The notes under the pieces were generated by a model, which was not told the origin of the DNA, searched no databases, and saw only the letters and a program-made list of their open reading frames with translations. Both the position numbers and the translations under genes were made by a program. From Actinomycetota bacterium (GTDB taxonomy: Bacteria; Actinomycetota; Actinomycetes; Propionibacteriales; Propionibacteriaceae): 64,000 nt of DNA. The stretch is taken from contig JAIUOT010000014.1 in assembly GCA_020161015.1 (NCBI GenBank), positions 124,001-188,000 of the forward strand, given 5' to 3'. Below, one piece after another: positions 9,549 through 18,133 of the stretch (position 1 is its first letter; the number at the start of each line of letters is the position of its first letter).

Positions 9549-10504
9549 TGCTCACGATCCTGCTGGTCGGGCTCCTCGTCTTCGTCCTCCTCGCGCTCAC
9601 CGTGGCGCCCCTGGAGGCGCTGGGCTGGTGGTCGAAACGTGGTGCGGAGGAGGCGGCGCAGACCGTCCAGCAGATCCTGGTGGACGACGACGGCGACGAC
9701 ACTCCGGAGCCGTTCGACCACTACATCGTCTACCTCTCCGGCATCGGTGCGATCGACGGCCACTCCATCCCGCCAGAGGAACTCCCGCTGGTGGAGGCGC
9801 TGGAGGCGCTGCCGAACACCGCCGTCATCCGCGACGTCTTCCCCTACTCGGTGACGAACAAGGGGCTCACCGGCCAGCGGGCCCTCAGCTGGCTGTGGAG
9901 CCGGATCGAGAAGGCCCGGCTGAAGAAGCCGGAAGCCCTCGCCGGCATGCTCGTCAACGCCCGCAACGCGATGCAACTGTTCGTCAGCGCCGACCGGCGC
10001 TACGGCCCGGCGTACAACCTCGGCACCGCCCGCGAGGTGGTGGAGGCGCTGCGCAGGAAGGGCTACCAGCTGGACGGCGGCAAGCCCGTCACGCTCATCG
10101 GCTGGAGCGGCGGCGCGCAGATCTCCATCGGGGCGGCCTGGTACCTCGGGATGGGGAAGATCCCCGTCCGGGTGGTGTCCATCGGGGGGATGATGTCCGA
10201 CGACCCGGGCCTGGAGCGGGTCGACCACCTGTGGCACCTGCGCGGCACCAAGGACGTGTTCGAGAAGCTCGGCGGGGTGATGTTCGCCGGACGGTGGCCG
10301 CGCGCGGCCTTCTCCCCGTGGACCGACGCCCTCAAGGAGGGCCGGATCGACATCATCGACCTCGGCCCGATGCACCACAACGGCAAGGCCCACTACTACG
10401 ACCCGAACGTCATCGGCCCCGACGGGCGCAGCTACCTGCAGGTGACCATCGACGCCGTGGTCGCCGTCCTCACCGACCGGCCCGTGGACACCATCCCGGG
10501 CTGA
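9548..10504 (+). CDS. Membrane-anchored alpha/beta-hydrolase-fold protein
   Basis: 318 residues. A single N-terminal hydrophobic helix (MLTILLVGLLVFVLLALTVAPL) precedes a soluble domain. The domain holds a nucleophile-elbow motif GWSGGAQ, the strand DHYIVYLSGIGAIDG and a late His-rich segment GPMHHNGKAHYYDP. These suggest a serine hydrolase or lipase-like fold. The gene is coupled to the upstream polytopic protein, so the pair may act on lipid or cell-envelope substrates. That is inference, and no characterised homologue is recognised. Confidence 0.55.
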   Translation: MLTILLVGLLVFVLLALTVAPLEALGWWSKRGAEEAAQTVQQILVDDDGDDTPEPFDHYIVYLSGIGAIDGHSIPPEELPLVEALEALPNTAVIRDVFPYSVTNKGLTGQRALSWLWSRIEKARLKKPEALAGMLVNARNAMQLFVSADRRYGPAYNLGTAREVVEALRRKGYQLDGGKPVTLIGWSGGAQISIGAAWYLGMGKIPVRVVSIGGMMSDDPGLERVDHLWHLRGTKDVFEKLGGVMFAGRWPRAAFSPWTDALKEGRIDIIDLGPMHHNGKAHYYDPNVIGPDGRSYLQVTIDAVVAVLTDRPVDTIPG

Positions 10505-10593
10505 CCGCCGTCTCGGACGCCGTGGCCGCGGTCAGGGCCCGAACCCGGGGCGATTCAGGGCATGCCCGGCATGGTCCGTCGCGGCCCGCTGAA

Positions 10594-10599
10594 TAGGCT
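10594..10599 (+). promoter_or_regulatory. -10 box (TAGGCT) for leaderless GTPase mRNA
   Basis: TAGGCT ends 6 nt upstream of the GTG start at 10606, and no Shine-Dalgarno sequence is present. Confidence 0.5.
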
Positions 10600-10605
10600 G
10601 GCCCG

Positions 10606-11727
10606 GTGACGCAATGGTTCACCGAGAGCTTCCGGGCAGAGTTCGCCAAGCAGGAGGCCGAACTCGGCCGGGTCAACATCGCCGTGTTCGGCAAGACCGG
10701 CGTCGGCAAGTCGACGCTGGTGAACGCCATCTTCGGCGAGCCGGTCGCGGTGACCGGCATCGGCGCCCCAGTGACGAACGGTTCGCACCTCTACCTCGAC
10801 AAGCGCGGCTCGCTGGGGGTCATCGACACCCGCGGGCTCGAGCTCGGACGCGACGACGACAAGATCATCGGCGAACTCACCAAGGCGGTGAACCAGAGCC
10901 GCGGCAAGCCGATCGACGAGCAGATCCACGTCGCCTGGTACTGCCTGCGGGGCATGGACCGCCGCTTCGAGGACTTCGAGGAGCGGTTCATCCGCACCCT
11001 GGACTCCCTCGGGCTCCCGGTCGTGGTGGTGCTCACCCAGGTGCCGATGCGCGACGGCGTCTACCACCCGGACGCCATCGAGCTGGCCCGCCAGCTCGAA
11101 GCCCGAGGCCTCCCCATCGTCGACGGCCGCCCGTACCTGACCTACGCGATGAGGGACCAGTTCACCGGTCAGCCGCCCTACGGCTTGATGGAGGTCCTCG
11201 GTGCCACCTTTCGCCGCGCTCCGGAGGCGGTCCAGGGAGCCCTCGTCGCGGCCCAGGCGATCGATGTTCAGCTCAAGGCGAGCCAGTCGAACAAGGCCAT
11301 CGCCGCAGCCGTGACCGCCGCTGCCGCGGCCGCCGCCGTCCCGATCCCGTTCTCGTCGGCGGCCATGCTGGTGCCGATCCAGTTGTCGATGATGGCCCGG
11401 ATCGCCCAGTTGCACGGCCTCGGCCTGGACAAGTCGGCGCTGCTGGCGATCGCGTCCACCTCGGTGGCCACCTCAGCCGGACGGGCGGCCGCCGCCGGCC
11501 TGCTGAAGTTCATCCCCGGCGCGGGCAGCGTGGTCGGCGGCGTGATCAACGCCTCGGTCGCCTCCTCGTTCACGCTGGCCATGGGACAGGCGTGGGTGGT
11601 GGTGTGCCAGCGGGCATTCACGAAGTCGCTGCCGACCCTCGACGGCAAGCTCGACGCCTCCGCCGTCGGCCGGCTGTTCGAGTCCGAGCTCGCGAAGCGG
11701 ATGCCGCGCATCCGCCACAAGGACTGA
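10606..11727 (+). CDS. YcjX/EngA-like P-loop GTPase with C-terminal hydrophobic (DUF697-like) region
   Basis: 373 residues. The P-loop GKTGVGKST is at 29-37 and a G3-like DTRG motif follows. The usual NKxD specificity motif is replaced by a TQVP sequence after the VVVVL strand, so nucleotide specificity is uncertain. The C-terminal half is Ala-rich and hydrophobic (residues about 220-330), resembling the DUF697 region of membrane-associated GTPases such as Era/YcjF relatives. The gene is monocistronic and probably leaderless. A role at the membrane or in stress is plausible but not shown. Confidence 0.65.
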   Translation: MTQWFTESFRAEFAKQEAELGRVNIAVFGKTGVGKSTLVNAIFGEPVAVTGIGAPVTNGSHLYLDKRGSLGVIDTRGLELGRDDDKIIGELTKAVNQSRGKPIDEQIHVAWYCLRGMDRRFEDFEERFIRTLDSLGLPVVVVLTQVPMRDGVYHPDAIELARQLEARGLPIVDGRPYLTYAMRDQFTGQPPYGLMEVLGATFRRAPEAVQGALVAAQAIDVQLKASQSNKAIAAAVTAAAAAAAVPIPFSSAAMLVPIQLSMMARIAQLHGLGLDKSALLAIASTSVATSAGRAAAAGLLKFIPGAGSVVGGVINASVASSFTLAMGQAWVVVCQRAFTKSLPTLDGKLDASAVGRLFESELAKRMPRIRHKD

Positions 11728-11772
11728 GGCCGCGACCCGGGGCGGACGCGTGGTATCGGCATCCGGCGGAGC

Positions 11773-14127
11773 TCAGGGGCGGGTGACGGGCTCCGTGGGC
11801 AGCGAGGTGCGACGAGAGGTGTAATACCCGGGCCTGGTCGCGGTCACCAGAACCCTGATCGTCTTGCCCAGGTCAGACGTCGTTGGGGAGTAGGTGGGTG
11901 CAGTCGCCCTCCGGATCGCCGACGAGCCCCGGAACCACTGGAAGGCGAGTGTCACCGGCGTCGGTCCCCAGGCCCCCGCCTCCGCCGTGAGGGTGTGGGA
12001 CACGGCCGCCTGCCCGGTCACCGTTGGCACGACCGGCAGGAGGAGGGCCTTGCGGACACGGACCGACGTCGAGTAGGTCGTCACCCTGCCGCAGCCGGGC
12101 TTCGTGCCGGTCACGCGCACCCGCAGGTCGTCGCCCACGTCGCCGGGCTGCACCGTGTAGGTGGACGCCGTCCGTCCCGGGATGCTGCGGCCGTTGCGCT
12201 GCCACTGGTAGCTGAACACCACGGCGTCGTCCCAAGTCTGGGGGTCGGCCGTCAGCACGGAGTCGGTGATCGCCGTCCCGTTGATGCGTGGCCGCGGGTG
12301 GTCGCGGATGTAGCCGGTGAGAACGGTGACGGCGGCCGAGCACCGACGCTTGGCCTCGTATCCGTCGAGGTGGGCAACGACGCAGACCGAGAGCTGGTGC
12401 TTCCGGTCGGCCGCCGACGGTGTGTACCAGTCCGGTTGTTCCGGGTGGTCGCGCGCCACGAGCGTCCCGTCGATGTACCACTCGTAGCTGTACTGCCCGG
12501 AAGGCACAGCGGGCGTCCACCCGCTCACTCTCGCGTTCACGCCGATGCCCACCATCGGCGCGTGAGTCATGGTTGGCGCGTAGGTGCGGGTGAAGGCGTG
12601 GTCGGGCCCGGCGTGCTGCGTCACTGTGCCCGAGAACTCTGTGTTCTGGCTGGACGGGACGGCGAAGGTGAGCTGGTAGGTCCCGGGTTCGGGGTAGGTC
12701 ACCAGGCCGGCGTCGCAGGTCACGCCCGGATGGCTGGTGGAGGCGCACACGCTCTCGCCGTCACGGCCGCGGAGCCCGAGAGGGGCGGCCACCCCGATCC
12801 GGGCGTCCTGGCTGGCAGCGACCTTCTGGAAGCCCGCGAGGAGCCGCGCAGTGCTGGAGCCGAGGGAACTGATGTCGGCGATCCGGTTGTCCCGCACGTC
12901 GATGCTGGCCAGCCCGCTCAGGACGGCCAGGTCGGAGATGTCGCTGATCCCGTTCGACTCCAGCGACAGCGAGCGAAGGGACGTCATGCCGCGGAGCGGC
13001 CCGACGTCGGACGCGCCGGTGCCCGAGGCCGCAAGCGAGGTGAGGGGGAGGCCGGCGATCGGTGCGAGGGAGCCCACCGGGTTCTGGCTGACCTCGAGGC
13101 GGACGAGGTGCCGGAGTCCCGCCAGGGGGCCGAGGTCTCGGATGTCGTTGCGCGAGAGCTGGAGGTCGGCCAGGTCAGAAGCGCTCGACAGCGCAGCGAT
13201 GTCGGTGATGGCATTGGCCTCGGCGTACAGCGTTTCCAGTTCGGGCTTGTCGGCCAGCGCGGAGATGTCGTGCAGCGAATTGCGCGCCAGGTATGCCTTC
13301 GCGAGATGGTTGAGGGGCGCCAGAGCCGAGATGTCACTGAGTGCGCCGTTGGGCCCCGACGATGGGCCCGCGGCGTAGATGTTCGTGAGCCCGGCCGCCA
13401 CCTCCAGGCCCGCCAGGTTCTTGAGGCGGGGGGTGTCAAGGGTGATGGCACGAAGCGTCACCGGGATGCCCACACCATCGAGGGTCGCCACCTGGGAGTC
13501 GCTGACCGAGAGCGCCTCGAGCGAGAGGCGTGACAGCGCCCGGTAGTCGGTGGCAGAGGTGTTCCCGATCGCCAGGCTCTTGAGCCCGGCCAGCTTCGCA
13601 AGGTCCTCGGGATGTGCGAGGTCTGTGCCCTGCACCTCGAGGTGTTGCAGCGAGGGCAGGCCCTCCAGGGGCGCCGTCGTCGTGATCGGGTTGTCCGCGA
13701 GTCGCAGGCGTTCGAGCTTCGTCAGGCCCGCAAGGGGGCCGAGGTCGGTGACCCGGTTGCCGGACAGGTGCAGCAGCGTCAGCCGCGTGAGACCCTGCAG
13801 CGGGTGGAGGTCGGAGATCGCTCCAGGCTTGAGGTAGAGGACGTCGAGGGAGGTTAGGGACTCCACCCCGGTGAGGTCGTTCGCTGCCGGAAGGCTGCTG
13901 TAGCCGCAGTTGAGGGACGTCAGGCCCGCCAGCTGTGAGGCGGTGAACGACGCTTCCGCATCCGCGTGCAGGTGCAGCGCGATGCAGGCGCGCAGGCCGG
14001 GATCCGGGATGTCGACCAGTTCCTCGGCACGTGCAGTCGCCGTCCCGCTCAGTGCGATCGTCCCGGCAAGGACTCCGGCGGCGAGGATGCGGGCAGCGTG
14101 GCGGATCCTCCGCGGGTTGGGGGGCAC
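11773..14127 (-). CDS. Secreted internalin-like leucine-rich-repeat protein
   Basis: 784 residues from GTG 14127. This start is chosen because a TATGCT box lies 6 nt upstream and the protein then opens directly with a signal peptide (basic PRRIRHAAR, hydrophobic core, ATARA cleavage near residue 34). About 15 repeats of roughly 22 residues with the pattern LxxLxxLxLxxNxIxDIxxL fill residues 60-440. The C-terminal part holds Ig-like tandem units recognisable from YQWQRNG and FQWFRG segments. There is no LPxTG motif or clear membrane anchor, so it is probably secreted or loosely surface-bound. A role in adhesion or protein binding is inferred. An ATG 30 codons upstream would give an implausible hydrophilic extension. 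Confidence 0.8.
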   Translation of the reverse strand: MPPNPRRIRHAARILAAGVLAGTIALSGTATARAEELVDIPDPGLRACIALHLHADAEASFTASQLAGLTSLNCGYSSLPAANDLTGVESLTSLDVLYLKPGAISDLHPLQGLTRLTLLHLSGNRVTDLGPLAGLTKLERLRLADNPITTTAPLEGLPSLQHLEVQGTDLAHPEDLAKLAGLKSLAIGNTSATDYRALSRLSLEALSVSDSQVATLDGVGIPVTLRAITLDTPRLKNLAGLEVAAGLTNIYAAGPSSGPNGALSDISALAPLNHLAKAYLARNSLHDISALADKPELETLYAEANAITDIAALSSASDLADLQLSRNDIRDLGPLAGLRHLVRLEVSQNPVGSLAPIAGLPLTSLAASGTGASDVGPLRGMTSLRSLSLESNGISDISDLAVLSGLASIDVRDNRIADISSLGSSTARLLAGFQKVAASQDARIGVAAPLGLRGRDGESVCASTSHPGVTCDAGLVTYPEPGTYQLTFAVPSSQNTEFSGTVTQHAGPDHAFTRTYAPTMTHAPMVGIGVNARVSGWTPAVPSGQYSYEWYIDGTLVARDHPEQPDWYTPSAADRKHQLSVCVVAHLDGYEAKRRCSAAVTVLTGYIRDHPRPRINGTAITDSVLTADPQTWDDAVVFSYQWQRNGRSIPGRTASTYTVQPGDVGDDLRVRVTGTKPGCGRVTTYSTSVRVRKALLLPVVPTVTGQAAVSHTLTAEAGAWGPTPVTLAFQWFRGSSAIRRATAPTYSPTTSDLGKTIRVLVTATRPGYYTSRRTSLPTEPVTRP

Positions 14128-14133
14128 AGTCGG

Positions 14134-14139
14134 AGCATA
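14134..14139 (-). promoter_or_regulatory. -10 box (TATGCT) for leaderless LRR mRNA
   Basis: On the minus strand TATGCT is followed by 6 nt and then the GTG at 14127. This decides the start of the LRR protein. The 155-nt gap from here to 14294 also carries the divergent transcarboxylase promoter. Confidence 0.5.
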
Positions 14140-14294
14140 GGAAGAACCCGTCCCGCCCGCGCCGGAAGTTGCGATCTCGTACAACCTCGTCCGGCCCGAG
14201 CACCATTTCTCACACATGAGACGACGCGTCTCACGCCTGTCCCGAATCGGCCGGATACGACGAGGCGTAGTAGTGGGTCTGAGAGGATTGCACC

Positions 14295-15791
14295 ATGAGT
14301 CAGCGAACCATTGGTGTGACCGAGCTCGCCCTCCGCGACGCCCACCAGAGCCTCATGGCGACCCGCATGGCCCTCGAAGACATGGTCGAGGCGTGCGAGG
14401 ACATCGACCAGGCGGGCTACTGGAGCGTCGAGTGCTGGGGCGGCGCTACCTACGATGCCTGTATCCGATTCCTCAACGAGGATCCCTGGGTGCGTCTGCG
14501 GACCTTCCGCGAACTGATGCCCAACTCCCGTCTCCAGATGCTGCTGCGCGGCCAGAACCTGCTCGGCTACCGCCACTACGAGGACGAAGTGGTGGAGCGG
14601 TTCGTGGACAAGTCCGCCGAGAACGGCATGGACGTGTTCCGCGTCTTCGACGCGCTGAACGACCCGCGCAACATGGCCCACGCGATGCAGGCGGTCAAGA
14701 AGACCGGCAAGCACGCCCAGGGCACCATCTGCTACACCATCTCCCCGCTGCACACCGTCGAGGGCTACGTGCACCTGGCCGGCCAGCTGCTCGACATGGG
14801 TGCCGAGTCGCTCGCGCTGAAGGACATGGCTGCGCTGCTGCAGCCGCAGCCCGCCTACGACATCATCCGCGGCATCAAGGAGACCTACGGCGAGGACGTG
14901 CAGGTCAACGTCCACTGCCACGCGACCACCGGCGTGACCCTCGTCTCGCTGATGAAGGCGATCGAGGCCGGCGCGGACGTCGTCGACACCGCGATCAGCT
15001 CGATGTCGCTCGGCCCGGGCCACAACCCGACCGAGTCCCTCGTCGCCATGCTCGAGGGCACCCCGTACACCACGGACCTCGACCCGGAGCGCCTGCTGCG
15101 GATCCGCGACCACTTCACCAAGATCCGCCCGAAGTACGCGGAGTTCGAGTCGGCCACCCTGGTGGACACCGACATCTTCTCCAGCCAGATCCCCGGCGGC
15201 ATGCTCTCGAACATGGAGAGCCAGCTGAAGGCCCAGGGTGCCGGCGACCGCATCAAGGAGGTCATGGCGGAGGTGCCGCTGGTCAAGGCGGACGCCGGCC
15301 ACCCGCCGCTGGTCACCCCGTCCAGCCAGATCGTGGGCACGCAGGCCGTGTTCAACGTCCTGATGGGCAAGTACAAGGTGATGACCGGCGAGTTCGCCGA
15401 CCTGATGCTCGGCTACTACGGCGAGTGCATCGGCGAGCGCAACCCCGAGGTCGTGGCGATCGCCCAGGCGCAGGCCAAGAAGGACCCGATCACGGTCCGT
15501 CCGGCCGACCTGATCCCGCCGGAGTGGAGCAAGCTCGTCGAGGACGCGTCCAAGCTCGACGGCTTCGACGGCACCGACGAGGACGTCCTCACCTACGCCA
15601 TGTTCCCGGGTGTCGCCCCGGGCTTCTTCAGCGCGCGTGACGACGGCCCGACGAACGTCGGCAAGTCGGCCGAGCAGCTGAAGGCCGAGGCGGACGCCGC
15701 CAGTGGCGCTGCCAACGCCGTCCGCGGTCCGATCAAGTACAAGGTTTCCTTCGGCGGGCGCGAGCACAGCGTCCAGGTCGAGATGGCGTGA
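14295..15791 (+). CDS. Methylmalonyl-CoA carboxytransferase 5S subunit
   Basis: 498 residues, very close to the Propionibacterium 5S subunit (505). It is the pyruvate-carboxylating half of transcarboxylase (EC 2.1.3.1): it passes CO2 from carboxybiotin to pyruvate, giving oxaloacetate without ATP. The cobalt/metal site is intact: Asp15 in LRDAH, the carbamylated-type Lys176 in ALKDMA, and His207/His209 in VHCHATTG. The ATG has GAGAGGA upstream. It heads an operon with the 12S, small and 1.3S genes, so all parts of the complex are made together for the Wood-Werkman propionate cycle. Confidence 0.96.
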   Translation: MSQRTIGVTELALRDAHQSLMATRMALEDMVEACEDIDQAGYWSVECWGGATYDACIRFLNEDPWVRLRTFRELMPNSRLQMLLRGQNLLGYRHYEDEVVERFVDKSAENGMDVFRVFDALNDPRNMAHAMQAVKKTGKHAQGTICYTISPLHTVEGYVHLAGQLLDMGAESLALKDMAALLQPQPAYDIIRGIKETYGEDVQVNVHCHATTGVTLVSLMKAIEAGADVVDTAISSMSLGPGHNPTESLVAMLEGTPYTTDLDPERLLRIRDHFTKIRPKYAEFESATLVDTDIFSSQIPGGMLSNMESQLKAQGAGDRIKEVMAEVPLVKADAGHPPLVTPSSQIVGTQAVFNVLMGKYKVMTGEFADLMLGYYGECIGERNPEVVAIAQAQAKKDPITVRPADLIPPEWSKLVEDASKLDGFDGTDEDVLTYAMFPGVAPGFFSARDDGPTNVGKSAEQLKAEADAASGAANAVRGPIKYKVSFGGREHSVQVEMA

Positions 15792-15802
15792 GGTGAGTTG
15801 AG

Positions 15803-17362
15803 ATGAGCAAGAAGCCAGTACCGATGAAGAAGCGGGTCGAGGACCTGCTCGAGGCCCGGCTCACCGCCCGCGCCGGCGGTGGCGAGGCCCGCCTGCAGAA
15901 GCAGCGCGACGCCGGCAAGATGACCGCCAGGGAGCGGATCGACGCGCTGATCGATCCGGACAGCTTCCAGGAGATCGGCCTGTTCCGGAAGAACCGCACC
16001 GTCACCTTCGGGATGGACACCGCGGTCATGCCGGCCGACGGCGTCGTCACGGGCACCGGCTCGGTCCTCGGACGCCCGGTGCACATCGCCAGCCAGGACT
16101 TCACCGTCATGGGTGGGTCCGCGGGCGAGACGCACTCCAAGAAGGTCGTAGAGATGATGAACGCGGCGCTGGAGACCGGCACCCCGTTCGTCTTCATCAA
16201 CGACTCGGGCGGCGCGCGCGTCCAGGAGGGGATCGACTCCCTGTCCGGCTACGGCCAGGTGTTCTACGCCAACGTGCTGCTGTCCGGCGTGGTGCCGCAG
16301 ATCTCGATCATCGCCGGCCCGTGCGCCGGCGGCGCGGCCTACTCCCCGGCGCTGACCGACTTCGTCATCCAGACCCGCAAGGCCCACATGTTCATCACCG
16401 GGCCGAGCGTCATCAAGCAGGTCACCGGTGAGGAGGTGGACTCCGACCGCCTCGGCGGTGCGGACGCCCACATGTCCGTCTCCGGCGTCAACCACTTCGT
16501 TGCCGACGACGACGAGCAGGCGATCCTGATCGCGAAGAAGCTGCTCAGCTTCCTGCCGCAGAACAACAACGAGGAGCCGCCGCTCGTCGACGGCGACTAC
16601 AGCGTCGACTACGACCCGTCCCTGCACGACATCGTGCCGGTGGACGGCAAGCAGGGCTACGACGTGCGCGAGGTCATCGCCAAGGTGGTCGACTACGGCG
16701 ACTTCCTCGAGGTGCAGGCCGGCTACGCGGCGAACATCGTGGTGGGCTTCGCCCACATCAACGGTCGCAGCGTCGGCATCGTCGCGAACCAGCCGAACGT
16801 GATGGCGGGCGTGCTCGACATCAACTCCTCGGACAAGGGCAGCAAGTTCGTCCGGTTCTGCAACGCCTTCAACATCCCGATCGTGACCTTCGTCGACGTC
16901 CCCGGCTACATGCCCGGCGTCGCCCAGGAGCACGGCGGCATCATCCGCCACGGCGCGAAGATGCTGTACGCGTACTCCGCGGCCACCGTGCCGAAGATCA
17001 CCGTCGTCCTGCGCAAGGCCTACGGCGGTGCGTACATCGCCATGTCCTGCAAGGACCTGGGTGCGGACAAGGTGTTCGCCTGGCCGACGGCGGAGATCGC
17101 GGTCATGGGTGCCGAGGGTGCCGCGGAGATCGTCTTCCGCAAGGAGATCGCTGCCGCCGAGGACCCCGTCGCCAAGCGGGCCGAGCTGGTGGAGGAGTAC
17201 CGCAGCACGTTCTCGACGCCGTTCGTCGCGGCCGCGCGTGGCCTGGTGGACGACATCATCGATCCGGGTGACACCCGTCGGAAGGTGGCCATGGCCCTGG
17301 AGCTGCTGGCCACCAAGCGCGAGCTGCGTCCGGCGAAGAAGCACGGCCTCGGGCCGGTGTGA
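15803..17362 (+). CDS. mmdA: Methylmalonyl-CoA carboxytransferase 12S subunit
   Basis: 519 residues of the carboxyltransferase (crotonase-fold) family. It transfers the carboxyl group from methylmalonyl-CoA to biotin, releasing propionyl-CoA. Both CoA-binding oxyanion regions are visible: NDSGGARVQEGIDSLSGYG near residue 135 and GGIIRHGAKMLYAYSAATVPK near 380, followed by RKAYGGAYIAM. It starts 11 nt after the 5S gene with a GGTGAG Shine-Dalgarno sequence. It is homologous to the alpha subunit of methylmalonyl-CoA decarboxylase, but the adjacent 5S gene identifies it as transcarboxylase. Confidence 0.95.
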   Translation: MSKKPVPMKKRVEDLLEARLTARAGGGEARLQKQRDAGKMTARERIDALIDPDSFQEIGLFRKNRTVTFGMDTAVMPADGVVTGTGSVLGRPVHIASQDFTVMGGSAGETHSKKVVEMMNAALETGTPFVFINDSGGARVQEGIDSLSGYGQVFYANVLLSGVVPQISIIAGPCAGGAAYSPALTDFVIQTRKAHMFITGPSVIKQVTGEEVDSDRLGGADAHMSVSGVNHFVADDDEQAILIAKKLLSFLPQNNNEEPPLVDGDYSVDYDPSLHDIVPVDGKQGYDVREVIAKVVDYGDFLEVQAGYAANIVVGFAHINGRSVGIVANQPNVMAGVLDINSSDKGSKFVRFCNAFNIPIVTFVDVPGYMPGVAQEHGGIIRHGAKMLYAYSAATVPKITVVLRKAYGGAYIAMSCKDLGADKVFAWPTAEIAVMGAEGAAEIVFRKEIAAAEDPVAKRAELVEEYRSTFSTPFVAAARGLVDDIIDPGDTRRKVAMALELLATKRELRPAKKHGLGPV

Positions 17363-17367
17363 TCGCC

Positions 17368-17625
17368 ATGTCCACCAACGAGGAACTGCTGGAGCTCGTC
17401 AAGTCGCTCAGTGAGCGGGTCGAGGGGCTCGAGGTCAAGATCAAGTCGCTCGAGGTGCACACCAAGGACGTCCCCGAGGACACCATGGTGGCCATCGCCG
17501 CCGCGGTCGCCGCGTACCTCGGCCACCGCGCCCGGCGTCGCCAGCGGCGCTTCGCCACGGGTCGCAACTGGGCGTCGAACACGCGTCGCTCCCAGCACAC
17601 CCACCACCCGCTGTACACGCGCTGA
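17368..17625 (+). CDS. Small transcarboxylase-operon protein (delta/epsilon-subunit-like)
   Basis: 85 residues. The N-terminal half is a heptad-patterned helix ([22 protein letters not shown]). It is followed by [18 protein letters not shown], a motif also seen in small accessory subunits of biotin-dependent (de)carboxylases, and a basic tail RARRRQRRF. The gene sits between 12S and 1.3S, so it probably helps assemble or stabilise the complex. A GTG at 17359 overlapping the 12S stop (GTGA) is an alternative coupled start that adds three residues. The precise role is not known to me. Confidence 0.75.
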   Translation: MSTNEELLELVKSLSERVEGLEVKIKSLEVHTKDVPEDTMVAIAAAVAAYLGHRARRRQRRFATGRNWASNTRRSQHTHHPLYTR

Positions 17626-17639
17626 GTAAGGAAAGACCA

Positions 17640-18002
17640 ATGAAACTGAAGGTGACTGTCAACGGCGTCGCGTACGACATCGACGTCGAGGTCGAGGAGC
17701 AGGAGACTCCCTCACTGGGCGCGATCGTGATCGGCGGGTCGTCCCACGGGCCGGTCGCGCCGACCACCGCGTCGGTGCAGGCGTCCTCGGCGAACGCCGT
17801 GGTCGCGCCGCTGGCCGGCACGGTGGCCCGGGTCCTGGTCGAGGAGGGCCAGGAGATCGAGGCCGGCGAGGTGCTGTGCGTGCTCGAGGCCATGAAGATG
17901 GAGACCGAGATCACCGCGCCGAAGGCCGGGATCGTGGCCCGCATCCTGGTCGAGAAGGGCACCGCGGTCCAGGCCGGCGTCGCGCTCGTCGAGCTCGACT
18001 GA
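17640..18002 (+). CDS. Transcarboxylase 1.3S biotin carboxyl carrier subunit
   Basis: 120 residues, against 123 in the well-studied Propionibacterium protein. The biotinylation motif EAMKM has the target Lys86. The N-terminus [16 protein letters not shown], which in the known enzyme holds 12S and 5S together, is conserved. An Ala/Pro-rich linker (residues 30-55) joins it to the biotinyl domain. GAAAGACCA-type spacing upstream gives a modest Shine-Dalgarno sequence. It is the last gene of the operon, followed by a strong hairpin at 18015-18054. Confidence 0.96.
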   Translation: MKLKVTVNGVAYDIDVEVEEQETPSLGAIVIGGSSHGPVAPTTASVQASSANAVVAPLAGTVARVLVEEGQEIEAGEVLCVLEAMKMETEITAPKAGIVARILVEKGTAVQAGVALVELD

Positions 18003-18014
18003 CCTTTTCGCACA

Positions 18015-18054
18015 GCACAGGTGGCCCGTCCCGTCAGGGGCGGGCCACCTGTGC
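18015..18054 (+). terminator. Intrinsic terminator of the transcarboxylase operon
   Basis: GCACAGGTGGCCCG (18015-18028) pairs perfectly with 18041-18054, with extra CCC/GGG pairs inside. No long U-tract follows, as is common in high-GC actinobacteria. Confidence 0.8.
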
Positions 18055-18120
18055 GTCCCGGGCCGGGCGGGTCCGCCCCTGACGGCGAGCACTGCCCTCG
18101 GCATTCCGGGTGGCGCTGGG

Positions 18121-18126
18121 TAGGGT
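18121..18126 (+). promoter_or_regulatory. -10 box (TAGGGT) for leaderless dehydrogenase mRNA
   Basis: TAGGGT lies 7 nt before ATG 18134. It supports that start over an in-frame GTG at 18110, which would lie upstream of the box. Confidence 0.45.
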
Positions 18127-18133
18127 GCCCGGC

